This document shows, one piece after another, positions 26,982 through 38,628 of a DNA stretch of 64,000 bases. Made by a program: the position numbers and the translations under genes. The number at the start of each line of letters is the position of its first letter. Position 1 is the first letter of the stretch. The stretch spans positions 1-64,000 of the forward strand of contig CAIWKO010000010.1 of NCBI GenBank assembly GCA_903913285.1, in the 5' to 3' direction. The DNA comes from an uncultured Bacteroidales bacterium (lineage in GTDB: Bacteria > Bacteroidota > Bacteroidia > Bacteroidales > CAIWKO01). The notes beneath the pieces were generated by a model. That model was not told where the DNA came from and ran no database searches. It saw nothing but the letters and a program-made list of their open reading frames with translations.

Positions 26982-27494
26982 ATGAAAACGAATACCAGTA
27001 AATTCATTCGAAATCGGGCTCTGCTTTATTTGAGTTTACTAATGGTAATCATTTCGTGTAAACCTGTTGAAAAAACCCAAACGACAATTAAAAGTACATC
27101 TATGGTAGCACGACCGAAAGTAGTTATTTACAAAACCAAGACAGATTATTATAAAAATGTACCTGTAATACTATCTTCCGATAAGACAAAGATCGTTTCT
27201 TATCCCGGGATAAACGATGTTTACTATAAAGGTAAATTAGCCTATCCTACACTATTAGTTAATGGTTATTTGCTTGATAACAGAGGGATAAATGCTGATG
27301 TAGCCTTTTTGAAATACTCTTACGAGGAATATATTAAATTATCTGAACCCCTTACACCGGAAAATTTGTTTAAAAACATAATTGATATAAATCCAGTTTT
27401 GGAAATGTATATCTGTGATTGTACAAGAGATACGGCTGAAATAAACAAAATAATTTTAAACGGATTTAAAGAATTTTGCAAAAAAAGCCAATAA
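26982..27494 (+). CDS. Putative lipoprotein, hypothetical
   Basis: LSLLMVIISCKP lipobox. Confidence 0.65.
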   Translation: MKTNTSKFIRNRALLYLSLLMVIISCKPVEKTQTTIKSTSMVARPKVVIYKTKTDYYKNVPVILSSDKTKIVSYPGINDVYYKGKLAYPTLLVNGYLLDNRGINADVAFLKYSYEEYIKLSEPLTPENLFKNIIDINPVLEMYICDCTRDTAEINKIILNGFKEFCKKSQ

Positions 27495-27567
27495 ATTTTC
27501 TCAGTACACGTTTATCTTTGTAAATTTGTCAAAATCTTAATTTGTATAATCTTAATTTTAAACATCT

Positions 27568-28707
27568 ATGAAAAAAGTTCTATTTATGTGCCTTTTGATT
27601 GCTTTTGTAGGTTACGGCAATACGTTCGCTCAGAAAAAAGCAGTAATTAAATTTGATAAACTTGAAAACGATTTCGGAACCATCAAAGAAGAAGCTGGCA
27701 AGGTGAAATGTAAATTTACATTTACGAATACGGGTAATGATACCCTGAAACTTCTCAGTGTAAAACCAGGTTGCGGATGTACCACTGTTGACTGGACGAA
27801 AACAGGTGTATTACCGAAAAAAACAGGAACTATTGATGCCGAGTTTGACCCAACACAACGCCCGGGAACTTTTAGTAAAGGTATAACAGTTACTACTAAC
27901 GATCCCAGCCAACAGGTCGTTACATTAACTATCAAAGGAAATGTTATTCCCAAACCGAAGTCATTTACTGATCTTTATCCTGTAACTATTGGAAATTTAC
28001 GTCTTAAAACTTCACAGTTCAATTTTTCAAATGCAAAAAATACAGAAATCCGTTGCGATACGATGAAACTATACAATAGTTGGAATAAACCAATGAATAT
28101 CGGATTTAAAGATCTCGCAACTTATATTACAGCAAAGGCTGTTCCCGAAGTTTTAAAACCGGGAAAAGAAGGATTAATTATTATCAATTATGATGTAAGT
28201 AAACGTAATGATTTCGGATATATTTACGACAGAATGTTGATCCAAACGAATGACAGTCTTCAAGCTGACAAGACTTTAAACATCAGCATGAATATTGTTG
28301 AAGATTTTTCAAAACTTACACCCGAGCAATTGGCTAATGCTCCGAAAATAAAATTTGAGAATTCATCATACGATTTCGGAACAGCTAAACAAGGTGACAA
28401 AGTTGAAGCTACTTTCAAATTTACCAATGAAGGTAAAAGCGACCTTATCATCCGTAAAGTAAAAGCATCATGTGGATGTACTGCAACAAACCCTGAAAAA
28501 ACCGTTCTAAAACCAGGTGAAAGCAGTAAAATTGATGCAACTTTCAACACTGCAGGTAAAGAAGGCAAACAATATAAAACAATCACAGTTACCAACAGCG
28601 ACCCTGCTAATTCATCGGTTATGTTAACACTTCAGGGAACAGTTGAAAAACCAGCTACTCAACCCATACCGGAAAATAATCAGAACAATATTCAGCCAAC
28701 TCATTAA
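27568..28707 (+). CDS. DUF1573 domain-containing exported protein (two copies of the domain)
   Basis: FDKLENDFGTIKEEAGKVKCKFTFTNTGNDTL...GCGCTT and FENSSYDFGTAKQGDKVEATFKFTNEGKSDL...CGCTA. Confidence 0.92.
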   Translation: MKKVLFMCLLIAFVGYGNTFAQKKAVIKFDKLENDFGTIKEEAGKVKCKFTFTNTGNDTLKLLSVKPGCGCTTVDWTKTGVLPKKTGTIDAEFDPTQRPGTFSKGITVTTNDPSQQVVTLTIKGNVIPKPKSFTDLYPVTIGNLRLKTSQFNFSNAKNTEIRCDTMKLYNSWNKPMNIGFKDLATYITAKAVPEVLKPGKEGLIIINYDVSKRNDFGYIYDRMLIQTNDSLQADKTLNISMNIVEDFSKLTPEQLANAPKIKFENSSYDFGTAKQGDKVEATFKFTNEGKSDLIIRKVKASCGCTATNPEKTVLKPGESSKIDATFNTAGKEGKQYKTITVTNSDPANSSVMLTLQGTVEKPATQPIPENNQNNIQPTH

Positions 28708-28720
28708 TAAAATAGAATAA

Positions 28721-28758
28721 AAAAAGCCCTGAAATAATTATTTCAGGGCTTTTTTTTT
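28721..28758. terminator. Bidirectional terminator
   Basis: AAAAAGCCCTGAAATAATTATTTCAGGGCTTTTTTTTT between convergent DUF1573 gene and rho. Confidence 0.93.
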
Positions 28759-28771
28759 GGATCAAAAAATC

Positions 28772-30607
28772 TTAGCCATTCATAAAGACCAAGAACTCTT
28801 CATTCGTTTGAGTAAATTTCATTTTATCTTTAAGGAATTCCATAGCCTCAACCGGATTCATGTCGGCTAAATGATTACGCAACACCCAAATTCTTTGCAA
28901 GGATTCTTTATCATGTAATAAATCATCACGACGAGTGCTTGAGGCAACAATATCAATGGATGGGAAGATACGTTTATTTGAAAGTTTACGTTCCAACTGC
29001 AATTCCATATTACCGGTTCCTTTAAATTCTTCAAAAATAACTTCATCCATTTTCGAGCCAGTCTCGGTGAGCGCAGTAGCAATAATAGTCAATGACCCAC
29101 CATTCTCGATTTGACGGGCAGCACCAAAAAATTTCTTTGGTTTCTGGAGGGCAGATGCTTCGACACCACCTGAGAGAACTTTTCCGGAGGCCGGAGCAAC
29201 AGTATTGTATGCACGGGCCAAACGCGTTATTGAATCCAGCAGTATCATTACATCGTGTCCGCATTCAACCAAACGTTTTGCCTTTTCAAGAACAATATTT
29301 GCAATTTTTACATGTCTGTCGGCCGGTTCATCAAATGTTGAGGCAATTACTTCAGCGTTGACACTTCTTTGCATATCCGTGACTTCTTCAGGGCGTTCGT
29401 CGACCAATAAGATAATCAAATACACTTCAGGATGATTGAAAGCAACCGCATTTGCAATTTCTTTTAATATCATGGTCTTACCTGTTTTTGGCTGAGCCAC
29501 GATCAAACCTCTTTGCCCCTTACCAATTGGAGTGAACATATCCATGATGCGGGTTGTCATTGTCATGCTAGGATGTCCGGTTAATTTTAATTTTTTCTCC
29601 GGAAATAATGGAGTTAAGTGATCAAAATTGACACGGTCACGAACAATTTCCGGACTTCGTCCGTTGATATGCTCAACTTTTATTAACGGGAAATATTTTT
29701 CACCTTCCTTAGGAGGACGAATTCTACCTTTAATTGTATCTCCTGTTTTTAACCCAAAAAGCTTAATTTGCGATTGGGAAACATAAATGTCGTCGGGTGA
29801 ATTTAAGTAATTATAATCGGAAGAACGCAAAAAGCCATATCCATCCGGCATTATTTCAAGAACTCCCTCACTTGAAACAATACCTTCAAATTCGAATGCA
29901 TATTCCGGTTGTTTTTCACGCGGTTGTTGTTGACTTTTCTTGTGAGGAATATCGCGCGATGAACGTTCCTGGTCATTTTGTTTGAGGTCATCATCGTTTA
30001 AAAGAACAGAACTTTCATCTTCATTATCAACTTTTATTTGCCCCTCCTGAAAATTATTTTCAGAGTCTAATTCTATTTCAGAAGGACTTATTTCTTCAGG
30101 TGCTGAATTATCATTTACAGTAATTATTTCATCATCATCCAAAGAAGGTAAAATGAAATCAAATTTCTTGGCTTCCTCTTCAAACAATTCTTTTTTATAA
30201 ATTATATCCGGATTAGATGGTTCTGTGTTTTCGGTAAAAACCGGTTTATTCTCAACAACGGGAGCATCATGTCTTTTGTTATGATTTCGTGTACCGTATG
30301 CAAATTTGGGGTTTTTGGAAAAAACTTTTTCAGGAGCAGGTATCTGACTATCATTCGCAGGAGTTACTTTTAATTCCGGATTATCCATACGGGTACGCCT
30401 TTGGATGACCTTTCTTCTGTTTTTGCCATTTTCTTCTGCAGGCTTTGATTCTTTAATGATTTCTTCTGGTTTTATAGCCTGTATATCTAAAATTTTGTGA
30501 ATTAAATCTTTTTTTCTGAGGTCTTCGTAATCCGGAATATTTAATTTCTCGGCGATTTCGCGCAATTCTGGAATACTCATTCCATTAAGGTCAATGATAT
30601 TGTACAT
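28772..30607 (-). CDS. rho: Transcription termination factor Rho with long disordered N-terminal insertion
   Basis: [41 protein letters not shown]. Confidence 0.97.
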   Translation of the reverse strand: MYNIIDLNGMSIPELREIAEKLNIPDYEDLRKKDLIHKILDIQAIKPEEIIKESKPAEENGKNRRKVIQRRTRMDNPELKVTPANDSQIPAPEKVFSKNPKFAYGTRNHNKRHDAPVVENKPVFTENTEPSNPDIIYKKELFEEEAKKFDFILPSLDDDEIITVNDNSAPEEISPSEIELDSENNFQEGQIKVDNEDESSVLLNDDDLKQNDQERSSRDIPHKKSQQQPREKQPEYAFEFEGIVSSEGVLEIMPDGYGFLRSSDYNYLNSPDDIYVSQSQIKLFGLKTGDTIKGRIRPPKEGEKYFPLIKVEHINGRSPEIVRDRVNFDHLTPLFPEKKLKLTGHPSMTMTTRIMDMFTPIGKGQRGLIVAQPKTGKTMILKEIANAVAFNHPEVYLIILLVDERPEEVTDMQRSVNAEVIASTFDEPADRHVKIANIVLEKAKRLVECGHDVMILLDSITRLARAYNTVAPASGKVLSGGVEASALQKPKKFFGAARQIENGGSLTIIATALTETGSKMDEVIFEEFKGTGNMELQLERKLSNKRIFPSIDIVASSTRRDDLLHDKESLQRIWVLRNHLADMNPVEAMEFLKDKMKFTQTNEEFLVFMNG

Positions 30608-30780
30608 AAATGTTACTTTGGTTTTGTGGTATTATTTGTTTAAATAAACAATAATTTGAAATTTTTCTGATTTTTTTTTGAAATATTCAGCAAACGAATG
30701 CTGCTGAAACTTGTTCTTACAAGGAAATTCGATGCAAATGTAATCAAAAAAAACTAATTACAAAAAAAAAATGTTTTTTC

Positions 30781-32007
30781 TTACTTATTTACCATTTTCA
30801 CATCGAGGGCATCGCGTAAAGCATTTCCGGTAAGCATAAAAGCCAAAACAGTAAGCATGATCGCAATTCCGGGTATTATGGCTAAATAAGCAGAATCAAG
30901 AATGATGTAACCATAATGCTCTTTTATCATAGTTCCCCAGGATGGCATAGGTGGCTGCACGCCAATACCCAAAAAGCTCAAACCTGCTTCGATCAGAATT
31001 GCAGAAGCAAAGTTAGCAGCCGAAATTACAATAACAGGTGCCATAACATTAGGAAGTATATGCCGGAATATTATTCGGGAATGTTTGTATCCTAATGCCA
31101 CGCCTGCTTCGACAAATTCTTTTTCACGAATACTCAGAATTTGTCCCCTCACGACTCTGGCAACTTCTACCCACATTGTTAAACCAATTGCGATAAAAAC
31201 CTGCCAAAACCCTTTGCCTAAAACAAAGGTAATTGCAATAACCAGAAGTAATGTAGGAATTGACCAGACCACATTAATAAACCACATGATAAGGTTATCG
31301 ACCCATCCCTTGAAATATCCAGCCAAGGCACCAAGCAAGATTCCAATTATCAGAGAAATCAATACGGAAATAAAACCAACAGATAAACTTACACGGGTGC
31401 CAATCATTATCTGACTTAATATGTCTCTCCCAAATCTATCAGTACCCAATAAGAATCTTTTAGAGATAATATTATCGCTTTTTATTCTTTGTGTTAATTC
31501 CTCAATCGTTGCCCTCTCAGTTTTTCCATCAATATTTGTATATCTGAGTATGCCTCCCTCATTACTTACTGATTTATCAGGTTGAATAGCATAAACAACA
31601 TCAACCAAACTGAACGATTTTATTTCACCTTCATTCGGATTCATTCCGGTATATTCTTCCACATAAATCTTATCACCCTTAAAATTATAACTATAAACAG
31701 GAATATAGATGTAATTGGATTCAAGACCTGAAATAGTTTGTTTTATTAATCCGGTATGATGTTCTGTTTCATTTTTATGGACTTTTAGCATTGTTACTGA
31801 AAATCCGGGTTTCTTAGTACTTAGTTCCAGAAACTGAGCATTAGCATAAGGTGTTGTATCAGGAGTAATCAAATATCCTAAAAGAGAGACTAAAACCAAA
31901 AACAATATAAAAATGATTGATACGAGAGCAATTCGACTTTTCAGCAGTTTGCGAATGGCTAATTTAGTCAATGAACCGGAACTAACGAATTGCTTTTTTC
32001 TGAACAC
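30781..32007 (-). CDS. ABC transporter permease, OppC/DppC type
   Basis: GTDRFGRDILSQIMIGTRVSL, LPNVMAPVIVISAANFASAILIEAGLSFLGIGVQPPMPSWG. Confidence 0.92.
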   Translation of the reverse strand: MFRKKQFVSSGSLTKLAIRKLLKSRIALVSIIFILFLVLVSLLGYLITPDTTPYANAQFLELSTKKPGFSVTMLKVHKNETEHHTGLIKQTISGLESNYIYIPVYSYNFKGDKIYVEEYTGMNPNEGEIKSFSLVDVVYAIQPDKSVSNEGGILRYTNIDGKTERATIEELTQRIKSDNIISKRFLLGTDRFGRDILSQIMIGTRVSLSVGFISVLISLIIGILLGALAGYFKGWVDNLIMWFINVVWSIPTLLLVIAITFVLGKGFWQVFIAIGLTMWVEVARVVRGQILSIREKEFVEAGVALGYKHSRIIFRHILPNVMAPVIVISAANFASAILIEAGLSFLGIGVQPPMPSWGTMIKEHYGYIILDSAYLAIIPGIAIMLTVLAFMLTGNALRDALDVKMVNK

Positions 32008-32101
32008 AATTGAGATATTTCTACAAAAATATTATAATATTACCAACTAATATAAAATTCGCAAAAGGAATTAATTTATAATTTTACCACAAAATTTTTT
32101 T

Positions 32102-32896
32102 ATGGATTCATTTTTTAGTTATAATAATAGGAACATTCATTATACTCTAAAAGGCAAAGGGGATGCAGTTATATTATTGCATGGTTTTACAGAATCTTTA
32201 GACATTTGGGACGAATTTTCGGAACGTTTATCACAAAATTATAAAGTTGTTTGTATCGACCTGCCCGGACATGGATTAAGTGAGTGTATTGCTGAAACAC
32301 ACACCATGGAACTTATGGCAACTTGTGTTTTAGAAGTTTTGAAGAGCTTACATATTAAAAAATGTGTTATGGTTGGTCATTCAATGGGTGGGTATGTTTC
32401 TTTGGCTTTTGCTGAAGATAACCCGGAAATGCTAACGGGCTTATGCCTGTTTCATTCAACTGCCTATAAAGATAGTGACGAAGCAAGACAGAACAGATAT
32501 AGGACAAATGAAATCATTAATAAACATCCTTATAATTTTTTAAGCAATTTTATTCCCTCATTGTTTACAGAGCAAAATCAAAAAAAATATAGTACTGAAA
32601 TCAATGAACTTGTTGAAAAGTCGAAAAGGATGACAGCCGAGGGTGTTATTGCCTGTAATAAAGGTATGGCTGAACGTCCGGACAGAAGTGACGTATTAAA
32701 AAATGCTACAATACCAGTGCTTTTTATTGCAGGAAAATTAGACAGTCGTATTCCTTTCGACAAAGTAATGGAACAAATTGCAATGCCAAATGACAGCGTT
32801 GCTTTGCTTATGGGAGATGTTGCTCATATGGGATATTTAGAAGCAAAGGAAAAAACTTACTATGGAATAAAGACCTTTGTTGACGGTTGTTTCTAA
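32102..32896 (+). CDS. Alpha/beta hydrolase
   Basis: VILLHGF, GHSMGGYVSLAFAE nucleophile elbow. Confidence 0.9.
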   Translation: MDSFFSYNNRNIHYTLKGKGDAVILLHGFTESLDIWDEFSERLSQNYKVVCIDLPGHGLSECIAETHTMELMATCVLEVLKSLHIKKCVMVGHSMGGYVSLAFAEDNPEMLTGLCLFHSTAYKDSDEARQNRYRTNEIINKHPYNFLSNFIPSLFTEQNQKKYSTEINELVEKSKRMTAEGVIACNKGMAERPDRSDVLKNATIPVLFIAGKLDSRIPFDKVMEQIAMPNDSVALLMGDVAHMGYLEAKEKTYYGIKTFVDGCF

Positions 32897-32932
32897 GAAT
32901 ATTAATTTCTTTATTCATCATTTAATAGCTTT

Positions 32933-35290
32933 ATGACCAGACAATTTACAGGAGAACATTTAATTACCGGTATTATTGGACAATATAGCCTGATTTTTAC
33001 TTTGCTAATTTCTGCTATTTTGGTTTTTTTCAGCATCTACCTGTTAAAGACCAAACGCGATAGTTTAAAATTAAAAATCTGGACAATTCCATTATTCTCT
33101 TTCTGTTTTATACTGGTATGCATTGCACTTGCAATGCTCTATTCGGCCATATTCAATCATTATTTTGAATACTCGTATGTTTATAAATATTCTTCGATAG
33201 AGCTTCCTTTACAATATATCTTTTCGTGTTTATGGGCAGGGCAGGAAGGGAGTTTGCTTTTGTGGCTTTTCCTTATCGGGCTTGTTGGCATGATAAATCT
33301 GATAATTGAAAAAAATCTGAAAGCCGAACTGCTGCTCACCTATTCTATTGTGATTTTTATTTTTGCGTTTTTACTCACCGGATTCAATTTTTGGGGATAT
33401 AGTTTTGGAAATAGCCCCTTTGAGTTATTGCGAAATAATCCGGCTTATTTAAATCTGCCATTTTTCAAAATGAGTAATTACGCAGGTTTGATTGCTGATG
33501 GCAACGGTTTGAATCCTTTGTTGAAAAACCCGTGGATGGTTTCGCATCCACCTTTGTTGTTTTCGGGTTATGCTTTATGTTTGGTGCCATTTGCATATAC
33601 TATAGCTTATATACTTAAACGTGATTTAAGAGGTTATGCCAAAAAAGTTCTCCCATGGAATATTTTAGCACTAATTTTTATGAGCACAGGATTATTGCTG
33701 GGCGGAGTGTGGGCATATCAGGATCTGACCTTTGGCGGCTTCTGGTCGTGGGACCCGGTAGAAAATGCTTCGTTGGTGCCCTGGATCATTCTGGTTTCGG
33801 CATTGCATTTTAACTTGATCCTTCTAAAAAAGAAACCCGTTACCATTATTACTCAAATTTTTAATTTTTTACCGTTTTGTTTAGTTCTTTACGCTGCATT
33901 TCTTACCCGAAGTGGTGTTTTGCAAAATGCATCTGTACATTCTTTCACCGGAACAAGTACCCGATATATTTTCGGGATTCTGGCATTAGGTTTTTTATTA
34001 TTTCCAAGCATTTTGCTAATCCTGAACCCTAAACTAAAACAAAAAACAACAATTTCGGATTCCGACACAGAGTTACCTGACGCTAAAACTGAAAATAAGC
34101 TTACAAAAGAAATCCTTTTATTTATCGGGGCGATAGTGCTGATGCTTTCTGCTTTTCAGGTAATATTTACCACTTCAATACCCTTATACAATAAATTCTT
34201 TGGAATAAACCTGGCTCCACCAATTGACCCCGAAAATTTTTATAATAACTGGCAAATGATCTTTGCATGTCTTATTTGTATGCTTATAGGAGTGGTACAA
34301 TATTTTCCGGTTAGCTCACATAAGTATAAACAACAATTATACAGTTTACTGTTGGCTGGAATTGCGTCAATTTTAGTCACCATTATTTTTTCGGTTTATT
34401 GGTTAGACCTTAGCGTAATTAATATTGTATTTCTGTTCGGAATAGTGTTCTGCATTTTAAGCATTATTGATAATAAGCTTCGCCAGGGAAAAACTAAGAA
34501 AAATAATGCAGCTATAATTTCTCATTTCGGGTTGGGAATCTTTTTACTGGGAATATTGATCACCTTTACTTTAAAACAGGAAATTGAAAGCAAAGCGCCA
34601 CAAGCGATGGGTAATCAGGACGGGATCATGGCTATTAAAGGAAGAATTATTCCGCTGACAAATGATAAATACGCTTCCTACTCTGAAAGAATCAGAAAGG
34701 GAGAAAAAATTTATTACCGCGTGGATCTGTTGGTGAAACGGGACGGTAATTATTATCTTTCGAACTCGATGTATCCTTCGCTGGAGAGCAGCGAGCAGAT
34801 GAATGAAGTGTTTTTTCCGGATGTGCACCATTTTATTAAAAAAGATGTGGAGATGTTTTTAACCTATGCCGAAATTACAACCGACTCTTTTAAAAATGCA
34901 TACTCGAAAAAATTAAGCGCCTCAGATAGTTTACTAACCGATCAGGGACTATTTATTTGCAAAGGGATTGAAAACGACAGCAACAACTATAAAGTAAGCT
35001 TTAGTTTCGGGCAACGTGGTGGAGCTTCTGTTGATTCTGCATTGATCTATAATACTGCAACGAAAACAGGAAACGAAATAATGGTTCCGAAAACACCCAT
35101 TAAGCTCGCATTGTCGGATGCATCGGCTGATTCATGTTTGGTGAATGTTTATTACAAAAAAACCGATTTCATCATTTTCAAAATTTATGAATATCCGTTT
35201 ATTTGGCTGATATGGATGGGTGGAATTATCTTTCTCATCGGAGTAGTTTATTCGGCAATAAAGCGTTTTGCAAATCAAAAAAGAAACTGA
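32933..35290 (+). CDS. Cytochrome c assembly protein (CcmF/CcsA family)
   Basis: WWD-type motif GGVWAYQDLTFGGFWSWDPVENASLVPW; many TMs. Confidence 0.88.
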   Translation: MTRQFTGEHLITGIIGQYSLIFTLLISAILVFFSIYLLKTKRDSLKLKIWTIPLFSFCFILVCIALAMLYSAIFNHYFEYSYVYKYSSIELPLQYIFSCLWAGQEGSLLLWLFLIGLVGMINLIIEKNLKAELLLTYSIVIFIFAFLLTGFNFWGYSFGNSPFELLRNNPAYLNLPFFKMSNYAGLIADGNGLNPLLKNPWMVSHPPLLFSGYALCLVPFAYTIAYILKRDLRGYAKKVLPWNILALIFMSTGLLLGGVWAYQDLTFGGFWSWDPVENASLVPWIILVSALHFNLILLKKKPVTIITQIFNFLPFCLVLYAAFLTRSGVLQNASVHSFTGTSTRYIFGILALGFLLFPSILLILNPKLKQKTTISDSDTELPDAKTENKLTKEILLFIGAIVLMLSAFQVIFTTSIPLYNKFFGINLAPPIDPENFYNNWQMIFACLICMLIGVVQYFPVSSHKYKQQLYSLLLAGIASILVTIIFSVYWLDLSVINIVFLFGIVFCILSIIDNKLRQGKTKKNNAAIISHFGLGIFLLGILITFTLKQEIESKAPQAMGNQDGIMAIKGRIIPLTNDKYASYSERIRKGEKIYYRVDLLVKRDGNYYLSNSMYPSLESSEQMNEVFFPDVHHFIKKDVEMFLTYAEITTDSFKNAYSKKLSASDSLLTDQGLFICKGIENDSNNYKVSFSFGQRGGASVDSALIYNTATKTGNEIMVPKTPIKLALSDASADSCLVNVYYKKTDFIIFKIYEYPFIWLIWMGGIIFLIGVVYSAIKRFANQKRN

Positions 35291-35456
35291 TTTTACAAAA
35301 AACATACCTATACTATTGTGGCTTTTTTACATTTTGAGCTTCTATTTATGCTATTTTTCCGAATTTTTGAAACAAAATGAGTTTCTATAAGTCAAAGAAT
35401 TATCTTTGCACCAGCAAATTTTATTTAATCAATTAATAATTTTAATCACAAAATCT

Positions 35457-37669
35457 ATGAAAAAATTACTTGCTTCTTTTATGCTTTTCATCGCGCTCGG
35501 CGTTGGTGTTTTTGCAACAAATCCGCCCGACGAGGGTATGTGGCTGCCGATGTTGATCGACCGCCTGAATTATGTTGATATGCAGAAAATGGGATTGCAT
35601 TTAACGGCCGACGAACTGTATAGTGTGAACCATGCTTCGCTTAAAGATGCTGTTGTGGGTTTGGGTAATAAACAAAACCCCAGTATGCATTTTTGCACCG
35701 CTGAGATCGTTTCTGATCAGGGTTTGCTGCTCACAAACCACCACTGCGGCTTTGAATCAATTCAAAGTCAGAGTTCGGTTGAACACGATTATTTAACCAA
35801 CGGTTTTTGGGCCATGAGCCTGAAAGAGGAACTGCAATGCGATGGTGTTACGGCTGCTATTTTAGACCACATGGAAAATGTTACCGATAAAGTGCTTGCC
35901 GACGTTACCAGCAAGATGACAGAAGACGAACGCGCTGCAGCTATCAAAAAAGTTTCGAAAAAGCTTGAAAAAGAAGCTTCGCAGGATGGCAAATTCGTTG
36001 TAAACGTTGAAAGTTTTTATAACGACAATGAATTCTACATGTTTGTTTACACAGTTTATAAAGATGTTCGTTTGTGCGGCGCTCCTCCATCATCGATCGG
36101 AAAATTTGGCGGCGACACCGACAACTGGATGTGGCCACGTCATACGGGCGATTTTTCGATGTTGAGAATCTATACAGCTCCCGATGGTTCGCCTGCAGAG
36201 TATTCGGAAAAGAATATTCCTTTGAAACCCAAATATCATTGCCCATTTCGCTGAAAGGGGAGAAAAAAGAAGATTTCGCTATGATCTGGGGATATCCCGG
36301 AAGAACCGACCGCTATCTGACCTCTTACGGTGTGCAAATGGAGCTGGATCAATCGGACCCGACAGTTGTTGCCGTTCGTACTAAAAAACTTTCGCTTATG
36401 AAAGAAGATATGGATGCCGATGCTAAAATTAAACTTCAATATGCTTCTAAATACGCCGAATCGGCCAACTATTGGAAATATTTTATTGGCCAGTCGAAAG
36501 GTTTGAAACGTTTGGATGTTTATGACAAAAAGAAACAAATTGAAAATCAGTTCGACGCATGGGTGAATGCCGATAATGCACGCAAAGAAAAATACGGCGA
36601 AGCCCTGAAACTTATCTCCGACGGATATGCCGAAAATAAGAAATATAACCTGAGCATGAAGTATCTGGAAGAAGCAGTGTTTCAAGGCCCCGAGTTTATT
36701 TATTTTTCGTTCGGTGCATTTCAGTTATACATGAAAATGAAAACCCAGGACGGCACTAAAGATAAAAAAGCCAAAGCCATGCTCGACCCGGATATTAAAA
36801 CACTGGCCGACGGTTTTAAACCCGAAGTAGAAAAGTTTTTTAAAGACTATAATCAACCTACAGATAGAAAATTATTCGTAGCGCTGCTGAAAATGTATTA
36901 CGACAACGTTCCAAAAGATCAGTGGCCCGATATTTTCACCAATGTGGTTGATAAAAAATATAAAGGCGATTTCGGAAAATGGGCAAACGATGTGTATGCA
37001 AAATCGATTTTTGTTGATAAAGCACGTTTGACCGCATTTCTGGATAAACCCAGTTATAAAGTAATTACCAGCGATCCGGGCTTCGCCATCACATTATCGA
37101 TGGTTACTTGCATCCGCGGTTTGTATAAATCGATGGACGACCCTCAGGCAAAAATAGATAAAGGAAATCGTCTGTTTGTGGCAGGTTTGCGCGAAATGTA
37201 TCCCGATAAAAAATATTATCCCAACGCCAATTCAACCATGAGAATGACCTACGGCAAAGTGCTCGACTACGATGCAGCCGATGCCGTTCATTATAACTAT
37301 TTCACAACGCTGAAAGGTGTGATGGAAAAAGAAGACCCGAAAAACGATGAGTTTATTGTTCCTGACAAGTTGAAGAAACTGTATGATGCAAAAGATTTCG
37401 GTCGCTATGGCGAAAACGGCGTTATGCATGTTTGTTTTACGGCCAATCTGGATATTACGGGAGGCAACTCCGGCAGCCCGGTGATTAACGGAAACGGACA
37501 GCTGATAGGCATCGCGTTCGACGGAAATTGGGAAGCCATGAGCGGTGATATTGCTTACGAACCCGATGTGCAAAGAACCATTTGCGTTGACATTCGCTAC
37601 GTGCTGTTTGTTATCGACAAATATGCCGGCGCCAAGAATTTAGTGGATGAAATGACGTTGGTGCAATAA
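35457..37669 (+). pseudogene. S46 family dipeptidyl peptidase, split by an apparent 1-nt frameshift near 36235-36245
   Basis: TNHHCGFESIQSQSS in ORF 35406-36254; GGNSGSPVINGNGQLIG in ORF 36074-37669; frames join at KPKYH(C/L)P-ISLKGEKKEDF. Confidence 0.85.
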
Positions 37670-37692
37670 TCCGCATCACCGAATAAATATTA

Positions 37693-37725
37693 GAGGCGGC
37701 AGCGAAAGTTACCGCCTCTTTTTTT
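37693..37725 (+). terminator. Rho-independent terminator
   Basis: GAGGCGG-CAGCGAAAGTTA-CCGCCTC-TTTTTTT. Confidence 0.85.
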
Positions 37726-37773
37726 GTAAAAAAATCGTAATTTTGTATTCAGGTAACAATTATCGTAATTGAA

Positions 37774-38622
37774 ATGAGAGTTAGTTTGCTGTGTGCCGAA
37801 AATTTTAAACTCGACGGGGGCGCGTGCTTCGGTGTGGTTCCGAAATCGATGTGGAATAAGCTTTTTACTGCCGACGAAAACAACATGCTCGACATTTCGC
37901 TGCGCGAACTGCTTGTTGAAGACGGCAACCGCCTGATACTTTTCGACACGGGTATCGGCAACAAGCAAAACGAGAAATTCAGAAAAAATTTTTATGTTGC
38001 AGACAACGATAGCCTGCTGAACTCATTTAAAACGGCCGGCATTTCGCCCGACAGGGTTACAGACGTGGTGTTCACTCATCTGCATTTCGACCATTGCGGC
38101 GGAACGTTTCGTATCGGCGAACAAAATGAAACGATAGAGCTTTTTAAAAATGCCCGCTATTGGTGCTCGAAAGCGCAATGGAATTGGGCCACCAACCCCA
38201 ACCCGCGCGAGAAAGCTTCGTATCTGACCGAAAATCTGCAGCCCCTGATGGATTCGGGCAGGCTGAATTTTTTTGAAAACGAAGGCAATTTCACTCCCAA
38301 CATTTATATTACGCTCAAAAACGGCCACACCGACGGGCAAGTGATTCCGCTGGTGAAATACCGCAACCGAATGCTGGCTTATATGGCCGATTTTATCCCA
38401 ACGGCAGCCCACATTTCGCTACCCTTCGTGGCGAGTTTCGACACGCGTCCGTTGCTGTCGATCGACGAAAAGAAGAGTTTTTTGGACGAAGCCGCCCAAC
38501 AAAACTACCTGCTGGTGTTTCAGCACGATATCGCCAACGAATGTTGCACCGTGATGCAAACCGAAAAGGGTGTGCGTGTGAACGAAACCGGCACACTCGA
38601 ACATTTTATGAATGAAATCTGA
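37774..38622 (+). CDS. MBL-fold metallohydrolase
   Basis: THLHFDHCGG motif. Confidence 0.92.
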   Translation: MRVSLLCAENFKLDGGACFGVVPKSMWNKLFTADENNMLDISLRELLVEDGNRLILFDTGIGNKQNEKFRKNFYVADNDSLLNSFKTAGISPDRVTDVVFTHLHFDHCGGTFRIGEQNETIELFKNARYWCSKAQWNWATNPNPREKASYLTENLQPLMDSGRLNFFENEGNFTPNIYITLKNGHTDGQVIPLVKYRNRMLAYMADFIPTAAHISLPFVASFDTRPLLSIDEKKSFLDEAAQQNYLLVFQHDIANECCTVMQTEKGVRVNETGTLEHFMNEI

Positions 38623-38628
38623 CCTGCT

